This document shows, piece by piece, positions 13,681 to 20,226 of a stretch of DNA of 37,315 nucleotides. A model generated the notes under the pieces. The model searched no databases. It saw only the letters and a program-made list of their open reading frames with translations, and had not been told where the DNA came from. Within the stretch, counting starts at the first letter, position 1, and each line of letters begins with the position of its first letter. The translations under genes and the position numbers were made by a program. The DNA is from a virus. The stretch is taken from positions 1 to 37,315 of IMG/VR virus record IMGVR_UViG_3300005542_000005. One strand, given 5' to 3'.

Positions 13681-15671
13681 ATGGCTATCACAACAACTAG
13701 CACGTTGCCAGCGCCTAAACGCTCATGGGCGCTTTAAATCTTTGGTAATTGACTTGGAAATCCTTCATGTTAGAAGGGCAACAAGGGGCAAGTTTAAATA
13801 CAGCCTGAGAGACTAAACCCAGAGACGCAGAAATGCGATGCGATAGTCCGACCTCTGCAGTAATGTAGAGAGGAGAATCCGAAGAGGTTTTCCCGCCACG
13901 GTAGCCATACATTGGCTTTAAAATTTGCAAGCCTGGTCAATAAAAGTAACAGAGTGGTGCAACAATCGTTTAGTTATAAATTACTAAGCGTTCCAGTGCC
14001 AAATATGATCCACAAAATTCCGGCTATGAAAAAAAATATGCCGAGAAATGGTGGTACTACTTTAAGAATGCGTCGTTATAATCCGTTAAATACAGCAATG
14101 GTTCCACTTGGAAACACTGGTGTGACTCCACCTCCGCAAAACCTAACGGCCATAGATATTGATGCCAAGATCTCTTTCTACGGAACATATGTCAGTATCA
14201 ACGAACAGGTCACGCTTGGATTTTTAACTGAGGCGTGAATAAACCGAAGGTAATTACATGGAAAACCTAAACTTTATTTAGCAAATAGAGCATGGCAACC
14301 AGAGGCAAGTATTATTTATGATAGTTACGACAGTGCAAAGATCTCATTTCGGCTTCAAGTTCTTTTCTGATTTCAAGAATTTCTTTAGAAACACTTGGAA
14401 TACCTTGTTTGCCTTTATGAACGCCAGTATGTTTGAAAGTTTCTCGCATTTTAAGCATAATTTGCGCTTGCCTAACTTTGATAATCAAATAAGGCATCAT
14501 GATCTCGCACATATGAGTAACTCTATCGCCACTTGCAATCCAGCGAAAAACTGGCTTTCGGGAATTTTTAGGAGTTTGGTTAAAGGTATATGCAAGTTTT
14601 TTACCCCCAAAGGTATTAACAAGCCAATCTATCAATCCAACATCAGTATTATTGACTTCAATATTGGTTTGATAATGAGGAGTTCCTGTCTTTGGATTAG
14701 AACTAAAAGCACCTATGTATATACTTCCTTCGCCATCTACTATTCCTGCAAGATAGGCACATTGTGTAGGGGTATAATCTTTTCTGATATATGGATATCT
14801 ATTCATGATTTCTCTTATGTTTTGAAATGTTATTATACTATACAGAATATCATATTTAACGCACAGCCGCAACGACTAAACCCTTTGGCTCATAATTATA
14901 TGAGATGTGATAGTCTGAACCCTTTCGAAAGACTGGGAATGGGGATTAACAAGACCCATCGCTTATTATTTAAATAAGTCACAAAAGTAACAGTAAATAG
15001 AAATATATATTTCTATTAGTCAAAACCAAGATCCGGTATTGAATGAATGTGCGGCTAGGCTAGGTGTCTCGCTACGCCAAACAGAAGATCAATTAACTCG
15101 TGATATGTTAGCTTCAACTGCCAGCTTTATAAACTGTACAGGAGGAACTAATGGTGACGTACCAACTGAAATAGAGCGCTCAGACGTTGATACCATCATT
15201 GCAACTTTGGCAGACAATAATGCTTATACAATAATGGACAATATAGAGGGAGAAGACCGATTTGGTACGGCTCCGGTGAGAGATGCTTACTTCGCATTAG
15301 CTTCTACTCAGCTTATTGGAAATTTAGAAGGCGTAGCAGGTTTTATTGCCAAAGCGCAATATCCATCACCTATGAATGCATTGCGTTCTGAGTGGGGTGC
15401 AGTATCTAACTTAAGATTCTTGCTATCTTCTATTGGATCAATGGTTCCAAATGCTTCTTCATTGGGAAATACTGTTTACAATATTTTCTGTGTTGGTATG
15501 GAAGCCTATGCATGTATCGAGCAGGACGGTTATTCCGCATCCTTCATCTATCGTCCGCCTATATACGACGGGCCTTTGGCACTAAATGCTTCAGTTGGAT
15601 ATAAATTTGCGGAAGTTCCTAGAATCACAAACGATTTGTGGATCATCAATCTACGTGCAACTAAAGCTTAA
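13681..15671 (+). CDS. Major capsid protein, N4-gp56-type, split by two group I introns (315 aa spliced)
   Basis: Coding join 13681-13716, 13957-14216, 15020-15671 (948 nt, stop included) gives one continuous frame. Exon 1 is only 12 codons (ends TLPAP). Exon 2 starts VQQSFSYKLLS and holds the family-typical GGTTLRMRRYNPL, GNTGVTPPPQ and FYGTYVSINEQVTL. Codon 99 (Leu) is split CT/T, and exon 3 runs QNQDPVLNECAARLG to the end. The order and wording fit the N4-gp56 coat family. Unspliced RNA would stop at a TAA after 18 codons. AAGGAG precedes the ATG. Confidence 0.85.
13717..13956 (+). ncRNA. Group I intron 1 in coat gene, no ORF (240 nt)
   Basis: P1: exon GCGCCU (13711-13716) pairs with intron GGGCGC (13727-13732) with the required U-G at the 5' splice site. 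P10: exon 2 GUG (13957-13959) pairs with CAU just 5' of the guide. P7 words are GACTA (13811-13815) and TAGTC (13844-13848). P8 is CGCA-GAAA-TGCG (13826-13837), and P9 is CCTCT with AGAGG after it. The intron ends in G (13956), as it must. Only this 3' site keeps the frame. Confidence 0.85.
14217..15019 (+). ncRNA. Group I intron 2 in coat gene, carries antisense endonuclease gene (803 nt)
   Basis: P1: exon CACGCU (14211-14216) pairs with intron GGCGUG shortly after, with a U-G at the splice site. P10: exon 3 UCA (15020-15022) pairs with UGA 5' of the guide. P7 words GACTA (14874-14878) and TAGTC (14911-14915) match those of intron 1. P8 is CTCATA-ATTA-TATGAG (14889-14904), followed by a CTTTCGAAAG hairpin. 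The last base is G (15019). Between the 5' part and the core lies a LAGLIDADG gene on the minus strand. Confidence 0.85.
14312..14806 (-). CDS. LAGLIDADG homing endonuclease, antisense within intron 2 (164 aa)
   Basis: Start chosen at MNRYPYIRKDYTP (14806), preceded by AGAG; 22 more codons upstream are open but lack an RBS. The signature is CAYLAGIVDGEGSIYI with catalytic-position Glu present, then PHYQTNIEVNNTDVGLIDWL and NTFGGKK. It is a single-motif enzyme and so should act as a dimer. It has the same length as the freestanding relative at 6650. On the minus strand, TATAAT with TTAAAT 16 bp upstream gives it a promoter of its own. It probably cuts the intron-less coat gene to spread the intron. 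Confidence 0.85.
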   Translation of the reverse strand: MNRYPYIRKDYTPTQCAYLAGIVDGEGSIYIGAFSSNPKTGTPHYQTNIEVNNTDVGLIDWLVNTFGGKKLAYTFNQTPKNSRKPVFRWIASGDRVTHMCEIMMPYLIIKVRQAQIMLKMRETFKHTGVHKGKQGIPSVSKEILEIRKELEAEMRSLHCRNYHK

Positions 15672-15680
15672 GGAGAAAAC

Positions 15681-16868
15681 ATGGACGGTACAATACTAGG
15701 CCAAGGTACGTTTACTGCTAACATGTCTGGATTAACTAACCCTAATTCAGGTAATGTAAGCGTAAGTAACGCTAATCCTACGGTTATTCAAATACCTTCA
15801 AATGCTGATTGGGTAAGAGTATACGATTATACTTCTTACGGACTAAATGGCCTTGCTGGTTCAGCTTATTTTAACGGTACAGCAAATGCTTATATAGGTA
15901 TTTCATGGTACTGGCAACGTGGAATGGCTGCTGGAACAGGTATAGTTAACTATAAAGCTGCTGCTTCTGCAGTGATTTCTGGTGATACTTTACTTACTGG
16001 TGGATTTACTCTTTATGATCCATCTGGCAATCCATTAACTTCATCAGTTGCTACGACTGCTTCTACTAATGCTACTCGACCTGTGGTATCCACTGGTAAT
16101 ACAGCTGGTGTCTCAGTCGGTACAATAGTTAGATTAGCTAGCACAGCTCAAACTGATGTTAACGGTATAGATTTTGTTGTTGGTGCAGTAACTGCTAACA
16201 CAAACTTTACACTATTAACAGCTACTAACCCATTAGCTACTGCTCCGGGTGCTATAGGTGGCGCTGGTTCTTATAGAATAGTTCAATTTGACCCGCTTTA
16301 TTATCCAAGACGTAGATACGTGGTTAACATTACTCAAGCAACAAATGCTCAAGTTTCTGTTAGCGTTCCGCATCAATACGTTCCTGGACAAGCGGTTAGA
16401 TTTAATATTCCATCAGTTTCTGGAATGATTCAATTGAATCCAACTTCAGCTAACAACTATTTAACTTGCTCAATTGTAACAGTAGTAGATGCTTATAACT
16501 TCACTATAAACGTGGATACAACAGGATTTACTGCATTTACATGGCCTACAATAGCTCAACAACCTTCTTCTTTCCCAGAAGTAACTCCTGTTGGAGAAAA
16601 TACTGCTGTAGCTCTTGCTTCAACAGCTTCTCAAACACCGGTAGATCTTAGTGGTAATCAAATATATAACACTAACACTGGTATATTGTCTGATTCTACT
16701 GTTAATACTGGATTCTTGGGTATGACACTAGGTATAGGTGGAAACGGAAATGCCTTAGGTGCGCCAATATTTGGACCTGCTGGTTCAGTATCATGGTCTG
16801 CTATGGATGTCGGTACACCGGATACTTTATATTGGGTTGCTGGTAAGTCTACTTACGGCGGTCTTTAA
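15681..16868 (+). CDS. Virion protein with beta-sandwich domain (395 aa)
   Basis: GGAGAA lies before ATG 15681. Rich in Gly, Ala, Thr, Asn and Val with almost no Lys, as in surface beta proteins. Residues about 215-300 (ITQATNAQVSVSVPHQYVPGQAVRFNIP, then VVDAYNFTINVDTTGFTAF) form a domain that recurs in the genes at 17398 and 20213; it looks like the FCCH-type domain seen in some phage tail or decoration proteins. Placed straight after the coat protein, it may be a decoration or head-fibre protein. Confidence 0.65.
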   Translation: MDGTILGQGTFTANMSGLTNPNSGNVSVSNANPTVIQIPSNADWVRVYDYTSYGLNGLAGSAYFNGTANAYIGISWYWQRGMAAGTGIVNYKAAASAVISGDTLLTGGFTLYDPSGNPLTSSVATTASTNATRPVVSTGNTAGVSVGTIVRLASTAQTDVNGIDFVVGAVTANTNFTLLTATNPLATAPGAIGGAGSYRIVQFDPLYYPRRRYVVNITQATNAQVSVSVPHQYVPGQAVRFNIPSVSGMIQLNPTSANNYLTCSIVTVVDAYNFTINVDTTGFTAFTWPTIAQQPSSFPEVTPVGENTAVALASTASQTPVDLSGNQIYNTNTGILSDSTVNTGFLGMTLGIGGNGNALGAPIFGPAGSVSWSAMDVGTPDTLYWVAGKSTYGGL

Positions 16869-16884
16869 TACTTAACTATTTTAC

Positions 16885-16904
16885 GGGGAGATTAATTTCT
16901 CCCC
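16885..16904 (+). terminator. Hairpin between virion genes
   Basis: GGGGAGA (16885-16891) pairs with TCTCCCC (16898-16904). The tail TCTTATG is only weakly T-rich, so it may be an attenuator or a stability element. Confidence 0.5.
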
Positions 16905-16926
16905 TCTTATGAGCGAAAGATAATTC

Positions 16927-17394
16927 ATGGAATTTGATAAATCAAAAGAAGAAGTAAAAACACCACCTAAAAATATAACTCCGAGCAATCACCGCCGACC
17001 AGGTAGCAGAGAACCTAACGAGCAAGATAAATCTAAAGCTCCTGACTATAAATACATGCGCGACAAAAATCGTGAGCTAGTTAAGGGCATATTTAGATTT
17101 TATGAAATTCCCGGTGGCTTAATGGAATTCGTATTTAAAGAATTTAAAAATGAGCCAGTAGAGAAATATTCCATGACTGACGGTCATATTTATTCTATAC
17201 CGCTTGGAGTTGCTAAGCATTTGAATAAGAACGGCTGGTATCCAATACACGCGCATGCTGTGGATGAAAACGGTGTACCTCGCCAAAGAATCGGTAAAAA
17301 AGTGCGTAGATTTGGATTTCAATCTCTAGAGTTTGTAGATACTGGAGATATTGAATCTGGAGATACTGGTTTAATCACAATAGAAAATATTTAA
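16927..17394 (+). CDS. Conserved podovirus structural protein (155 aa)
   Basis: The N-terminal 45 residues are charged and disordered. The rest is a compact, familiar-looking unit: LVKGIFRFYEIPGGLMEFVFKEFK, YSMTDGHIYSIPLGVAKHLNKNGWYPIHA, and GKKVRRFGFQSLEFVD. Proteins of this shape accompany coat and connector genes in many N4-gp56-coat podoviruses. The function is unknown; a minor head or neck protein is likely. Confidence 0.65.
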   Translation: MEFDKSKEEVKTPPKNITPSNHRRPGSREPNEQDKSKAPDYKYMRDKNRELVKGIFRFYEIPGGLMEFVFKEFKNEPVEKYSMTDGHIYSIPLGVAKHLNKNGWYPIHAHAVDENGVPRQRIGKKVRRFGFQSLEFVDTGDIESGDTGLITIENI

Positions 17395-17397
17395 ACC

Positions 17398-17757
17398 ATG
17401 GGAAACCCATATTACAGCTTTGTTGATCCGATTTACCAACCAGCAATGCGTGTAGTACAAGCTATAACAAATGCTAGAGCTGCATCTGTTACGACCACCA
17501 TCCCACATTTGTATGTAACTGGGACAGTGGTACGTATAGAAGTGCCAGTTGGATTTGGAATGCAACAAATTAATCAACAAACAGGAACTATTGTTGTGAC
17601 ATCAGCAAACACCTATACAATTAATATAGATACTTCTTTATATGATCCATTATTGTCTTTTGGATCATGGCCGAGCAGCGCATATAGTTATCCACTTTGC
17701 ACTGCGATCGGAGAAGATAACAGTATATTAACTGCAGCCGTACAAAACGTTCTTTAA
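17398..17757 (+). CDS. Small virion protein, single FCCH-like beta domain (119 aa)
   Basis: Almost the whole protein aligns with the domain in the 395-aa protein at 15681: ITNARAASVTTTIPHLYVTGTVVRIEVP, then SANTYTINIDTSLYDPLLSFGSWP, then a C-terminal AIGEDNSIL echoing PVGENTAVAL. It is therefore a one-domain paralogue, probably decorating the same part of the particle. It starts three bases after the previous stop. Confidence 0.65.
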   Translation: MGNPYYSFVDPIYQPAMRVVQAITNARAASVTTTIPHLYVTGTVVRIEVPVGFGMQQINQQTGTIVVTSANTYTINIDTSLYDPLLSFGSWPSSAYSYPLCTAIGEDNSILTAAVQNVL

Positions 17758-17769
17758 TAGGAGATAAAT

Positions 17770-18927
17770 ATGTCAAATCCGACCCTTCCATCACCCACTA
17801 TAGCAAACAGTACAACTTTGTCTGCTATTGAAACAAAAGTAAGAAGATTAACTAGATCTCCCTCTACTGATCAATTGTCGCAAGCTGATTTAGATAATTA
17901 TATTAATACCTGTGTAGTTTATGATTTTCCAGAAACTCTTAGAACATTTAATCTAAGAACAGAATTCACCTTCTTTACCAATCCGGGTCAAGATGAATAT
18001 AATACCGACATTGCTTCTTTTGCTGGAGCTACCAATAACCCTTTATATAATTTCCAAAATCAATATTTAACTATTCATCCGCCGTTTTATATAGCTGGTT
18101 TTCCAACACTTTTAAGTCAATCTCCTGAGCAGTTTTATGGACTATATCCTAAAGTTAACTCTATTAGTTCTATCGGTGCTATTGGTAATGGATCTTCAGG
18201 ACCTTTTTCTGGAGTTATTAATACGTCACAATCAATTACCCCTACTGGATTAGTACAAAATACTTATTTGGTTCAAGGACAAGTTTTATTCAGTGCGATT
18301 GGAACACCGGGAACCAGCGAAATCGTAGGTATGGCTATGGTTGACGTTCCAGTTGTTGACCCAGTGACTGGATTTAAAATAAATATAGGTAATTTATACG
18401 ATGCAAATAGCTCAGCTTATCAAACAGCTTTAAGAATACCACCAACAGTTGTTGATCCGAATAACAATATAAATTATCTTACTGGAGCATTTATTGTTAA
18501 TTTCCCACAAGCAACAGTTGCTGGAACCCAAATAACAAGCCAAACATTGCCTCAAGTAGCTGGATTGCCACAATCTGTACTTTATTATAGTAACACTTTT
18601 ACGATAAGACCAATACCAGATCAATCTTATCGTATTAACTTTGAAGTATATCAACGCCCTACAGCTTTATTAGCATCTAACCAAAGTCCAGAACTTGAAG
18701 AGTACTGGCAATATATAGCATACTTAGCCGCAAAAAAAATCTTTGAAGACCGATCAGATATAGATTCTGTACAATTGATAATGCCAGAACTTAAGAACCA
18801 AGAACGTTTATGCTTGCGTAGAACTAACGTTCAATATACAAATGAAAGAACAGCCACTATCTACACAGACCAAGTTGGTAGTTCAAATGGAAATTGGGGT
18901 AATTGGGGTGCGCCAGGTGGATTTTAA
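17770..18927 (+). CDS. Probable head-tail connector or tail-tube protein (385 aa)
   Basis: The N-terminus, SAIETKVRRLTRSPSTDQLSQADLDNYINTCVVYDFPETLR, is a helical segment of the kind found in podovirus adaptor or tubular proteins. The C-terminal part has EYWQYIAYLAAKKIFEDRSD and LKNQERLCLRRTNVQYTNERT, helices typical of ring-forming connectors. A beta-rich Gly/Ser/Thr insertion lies between. Its place between coat genes and tail hub supports a neck role. The exact family is not certain. Confidence 0.6.
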   Translation: MSNPTLPSPTIANSTTLSAIETKVRRLTRSPSTDQLSQADLDNYINTCVVYDFPETLRTFNLRTEFTFFTNPGQDEYNTDIASFAGATNNPLYNFQNQYLTIHPPFYIAGFPTLLSQSPEQFYGLYPKVNSISSIGAIGNGSSGPFSGVINTSQSITPTGLVQNTYLVQGQVLFSAIGTPGTSEIVGMAMVDVPVVDPVTGFKINIGNLYDANSSAYQTALRIPPTVVDPNNNINYLTGAFIVNFPQATVAGTQITSQTLPQVAGLPQSVLYYSNTFTIRPIPDQSYRINFEVYQRPTALLASNQSPELEEYWQYIAYLAAKKIFEDRSDIDSVQLIMPELKNQERLCLRRTNVQYTNERTATIYTDQVGSSNGNWGNWGAPGGF

Positions 18928-18951
18928 ACAGAATAGTATACAAAATAATTT

Positions 18952-18979
18952 GTCGAGTTCAGTCGAGTTTTTGTCGACT
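18952..18979 (+). other. GTCGA-rich hairpin upstream of fibre-like gene
   Basis: GTCGAGTT is directly repeated (18952-18959, 18962-18969), and AGTCGA (18961-18966) pairs with TCGACT (18974-18979). It resembles the GTCGAC hairpin at 12033; both stand 20-25 bases before a virion gene with a good RBS. Confidence 0.4.
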
Positions 18980-19001
18980 CGAATATAAACAGGAGCTTAA
19001 A

Positions 19002-19604
19002 ATGGCACTTAATAACGTTCCAGTCCCGAACCAGACCTTAGGCGCTAGTAGGGACTTAATTAATCAAAATTTTTCAGTAATTAACACAGCTTTTTCAGTT
19101 AACCATGTTCCATATAACGATGGATCTGGACAGCAGGGTATGCATCAATTTTTGCAAATGCCATCTGCTACACCAATAATAGCTACATCTTCAACACAAT
19201 TAGGAATATATGCCAATACCGGTGCTTTTAGCGGTAATCCTGAGTTATATTTTCAACGACAGTCTTTAGGGGCTAATTCAGGTTATACATTTACTGAAGC
19301 TCAAAATACAACCAACGGCTGGACCAGATTACCTTCTGGGATATTACTTAAATGGGGTCAACAATCTGTAGCTGCGGGGACTTCATCGGGCGCTAATGCT
19401 CCGGTTATATTCCCAACAGGTGCTGGAATTCCAGTATTTAATAACGTATTCCAGATCATTTTAGGTCAAAGATATAATTCACAAACTGCTTTAGGCTCTA
19501 GTGGATTTGGAATATTTTCCACAACAACAACTCAATTTGCAATAACCTGGAGCGGTTCTAACTTAGCTAATACCACACTTACTTATTTAGCGATTGGAAA
19601 CTAA
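19002..19604 (+). CDS. Fibre or appendage protein with gp53-like C-terminal domain (200 aa)
   Basis: The start at 19002 has AGGAG; an earlier frame start at 18903 overlaps the previous gene and is rejected. The N-terminus, VPNQTLGASRDLINQNFSVINTAF, looks like an attachment segment. The C-terminal 90 residues (GWTRLPSGILLKWGQQSVAAGTSS, VIFPTGAGIPVFNNVFQIIL) match the phage tail-fibre receptor-binding domain with the P-x-G-I-L-L-x-W-G pattern. It is encoded among neck genes, so it may be a neck appendage. Confidence 0.65.
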   Translation: MALNNVPVPNQTLGASRDLINQNFSVINTAFSVNHVPYNDGSGQQGMHQFLQMPSATPIIATSSTQLGIYANTGAFSGNPELYFQRQSLGANSGYTFTEAQNTTNGWTRLPSGILLKWGQQSVAAGTSSGANAPVIFPTGAGIPVFNNVFQIILGQRYNSQTALGSSGFGIFSTTTTQFAITWSGSNLANTTLTYLAIGN

Positions 19605-19617
19605 GGAAGATTATATG

Positions 19618-19670
19618 ATAAAAGACATCTTTATGTTACAATATATACATAACGAAAGGATGTCTTTTAT
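19618..19670 (+). promoter_or_regulatory. RBS/start-sequestering hairpin with internal extended -10 promoter
   Basis: ATAAAAGACATC (19618-19629) is perfectly complementary to GATGTCTTTTAT (19659-19670), and three more pairs (one G-U) extend it through 19632/19656. The 3' arm buries the RBS (AAAGG, 19655-19659) and two bases of the start codon. The 23-nt loop holds TGTTACAATA (19634-19643), an extended -10. RNA started from it (near 19649) lacks the 5' arm. Same design as 6607-6643. Confidence 0.75.
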
Positions 19671-20226
19671 GAAAACTTATAAAAAACGTGTTGATATTAT
19701 TGATATGACCGGAAAAAGATCTGGAAAGTTAGTAGCTTTGGAATATGTAGGAGGTAAAAAGCCTCACGGATCTAAATGGAGATGTAAGTGTGATTGTGGA
19801 AGAGAATGTTTAGTTTATGGAGGACATCTAAGGGATTTTTCTAGACAATCTTGTGGTTGCAATTTAACTGCTGGTTATATAACAAGTGGAATAAAAAGAA
19901 TTTATTTATCCTACAAGGGAAAAGCTAAAAAAAGATGTAGAGAGTTTTCTATAGATTATGATCTTTTTGGAAAATTAATTTTTGAAAATTGTTTTTATTG
20001 TGGCAGAGCTCCCGATAATGAATTAAAAACTTTAAAAACTAAAAAGTTACAGATTAAATATAATGGTATTGACCGATTTAATCCTTCTAAAGGATATACT
20101 AATAAAAATTGTGTTACTTGTTGCTATTATTGCAATCATTCTAAATTAGATCTTAAATTTGACGACTGGATAGTTCATTTAAAGAAAATTCTTAATTATC
20201 AGGAGACAAAAAATGCCAAAAGATAG
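19669..20226 (+). CDS. Freestanding HNH homing endonuclease (185 aa)
   Basis: Start at ATG 19669 (MKTYKKRVDIID) with AAAGG nine bases upstream; ATG 19660 is too close to the RBS. The N-terminal half has a zinc finger common in phage HNH proteins: WRCKCDCGRECLVYGG and RQSCGC. The C-terminal half is a Cys-bounded HNH-type nuclease: CFYCGRAP, NGIDRFNPSKGYTNKNCVTCCYYCNHSK. It lies between two tail genes, not in an intron, and its end overlaps the RBS and start of the next gene by 14 bases. Confidence 0.85.
   Translation: MKTYKKRVDIIDMTGKRSGKLVALEYVGGKKPHGSKWRCKCDCGRECLVYGGHLRDFSRQSCGCNLTAGYITSGIKRIYLSYKGKAKKRCREFSIDYDLFGKLIFENCFYCGRAPDNELKTLKTKKLQIKYNGIDRFNPSKGYTNKNCVTCCYYCNHSKLDLKFDDWIVHLKKILNYQETKNAKR

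Noticed and set aside
13912-14238. Separate 108-aa protein
   Set aside because: It is exon 2 of the coat gene read into both flanking introns; it has no start signal, and splicing explains its ends.
14318-14977. 219-codon plus-strand frame in intron 2
   Set aside because: It is the shadow of the antisense LAGLIDADG gene and the intron core; no RBS and no protein-like pattern.
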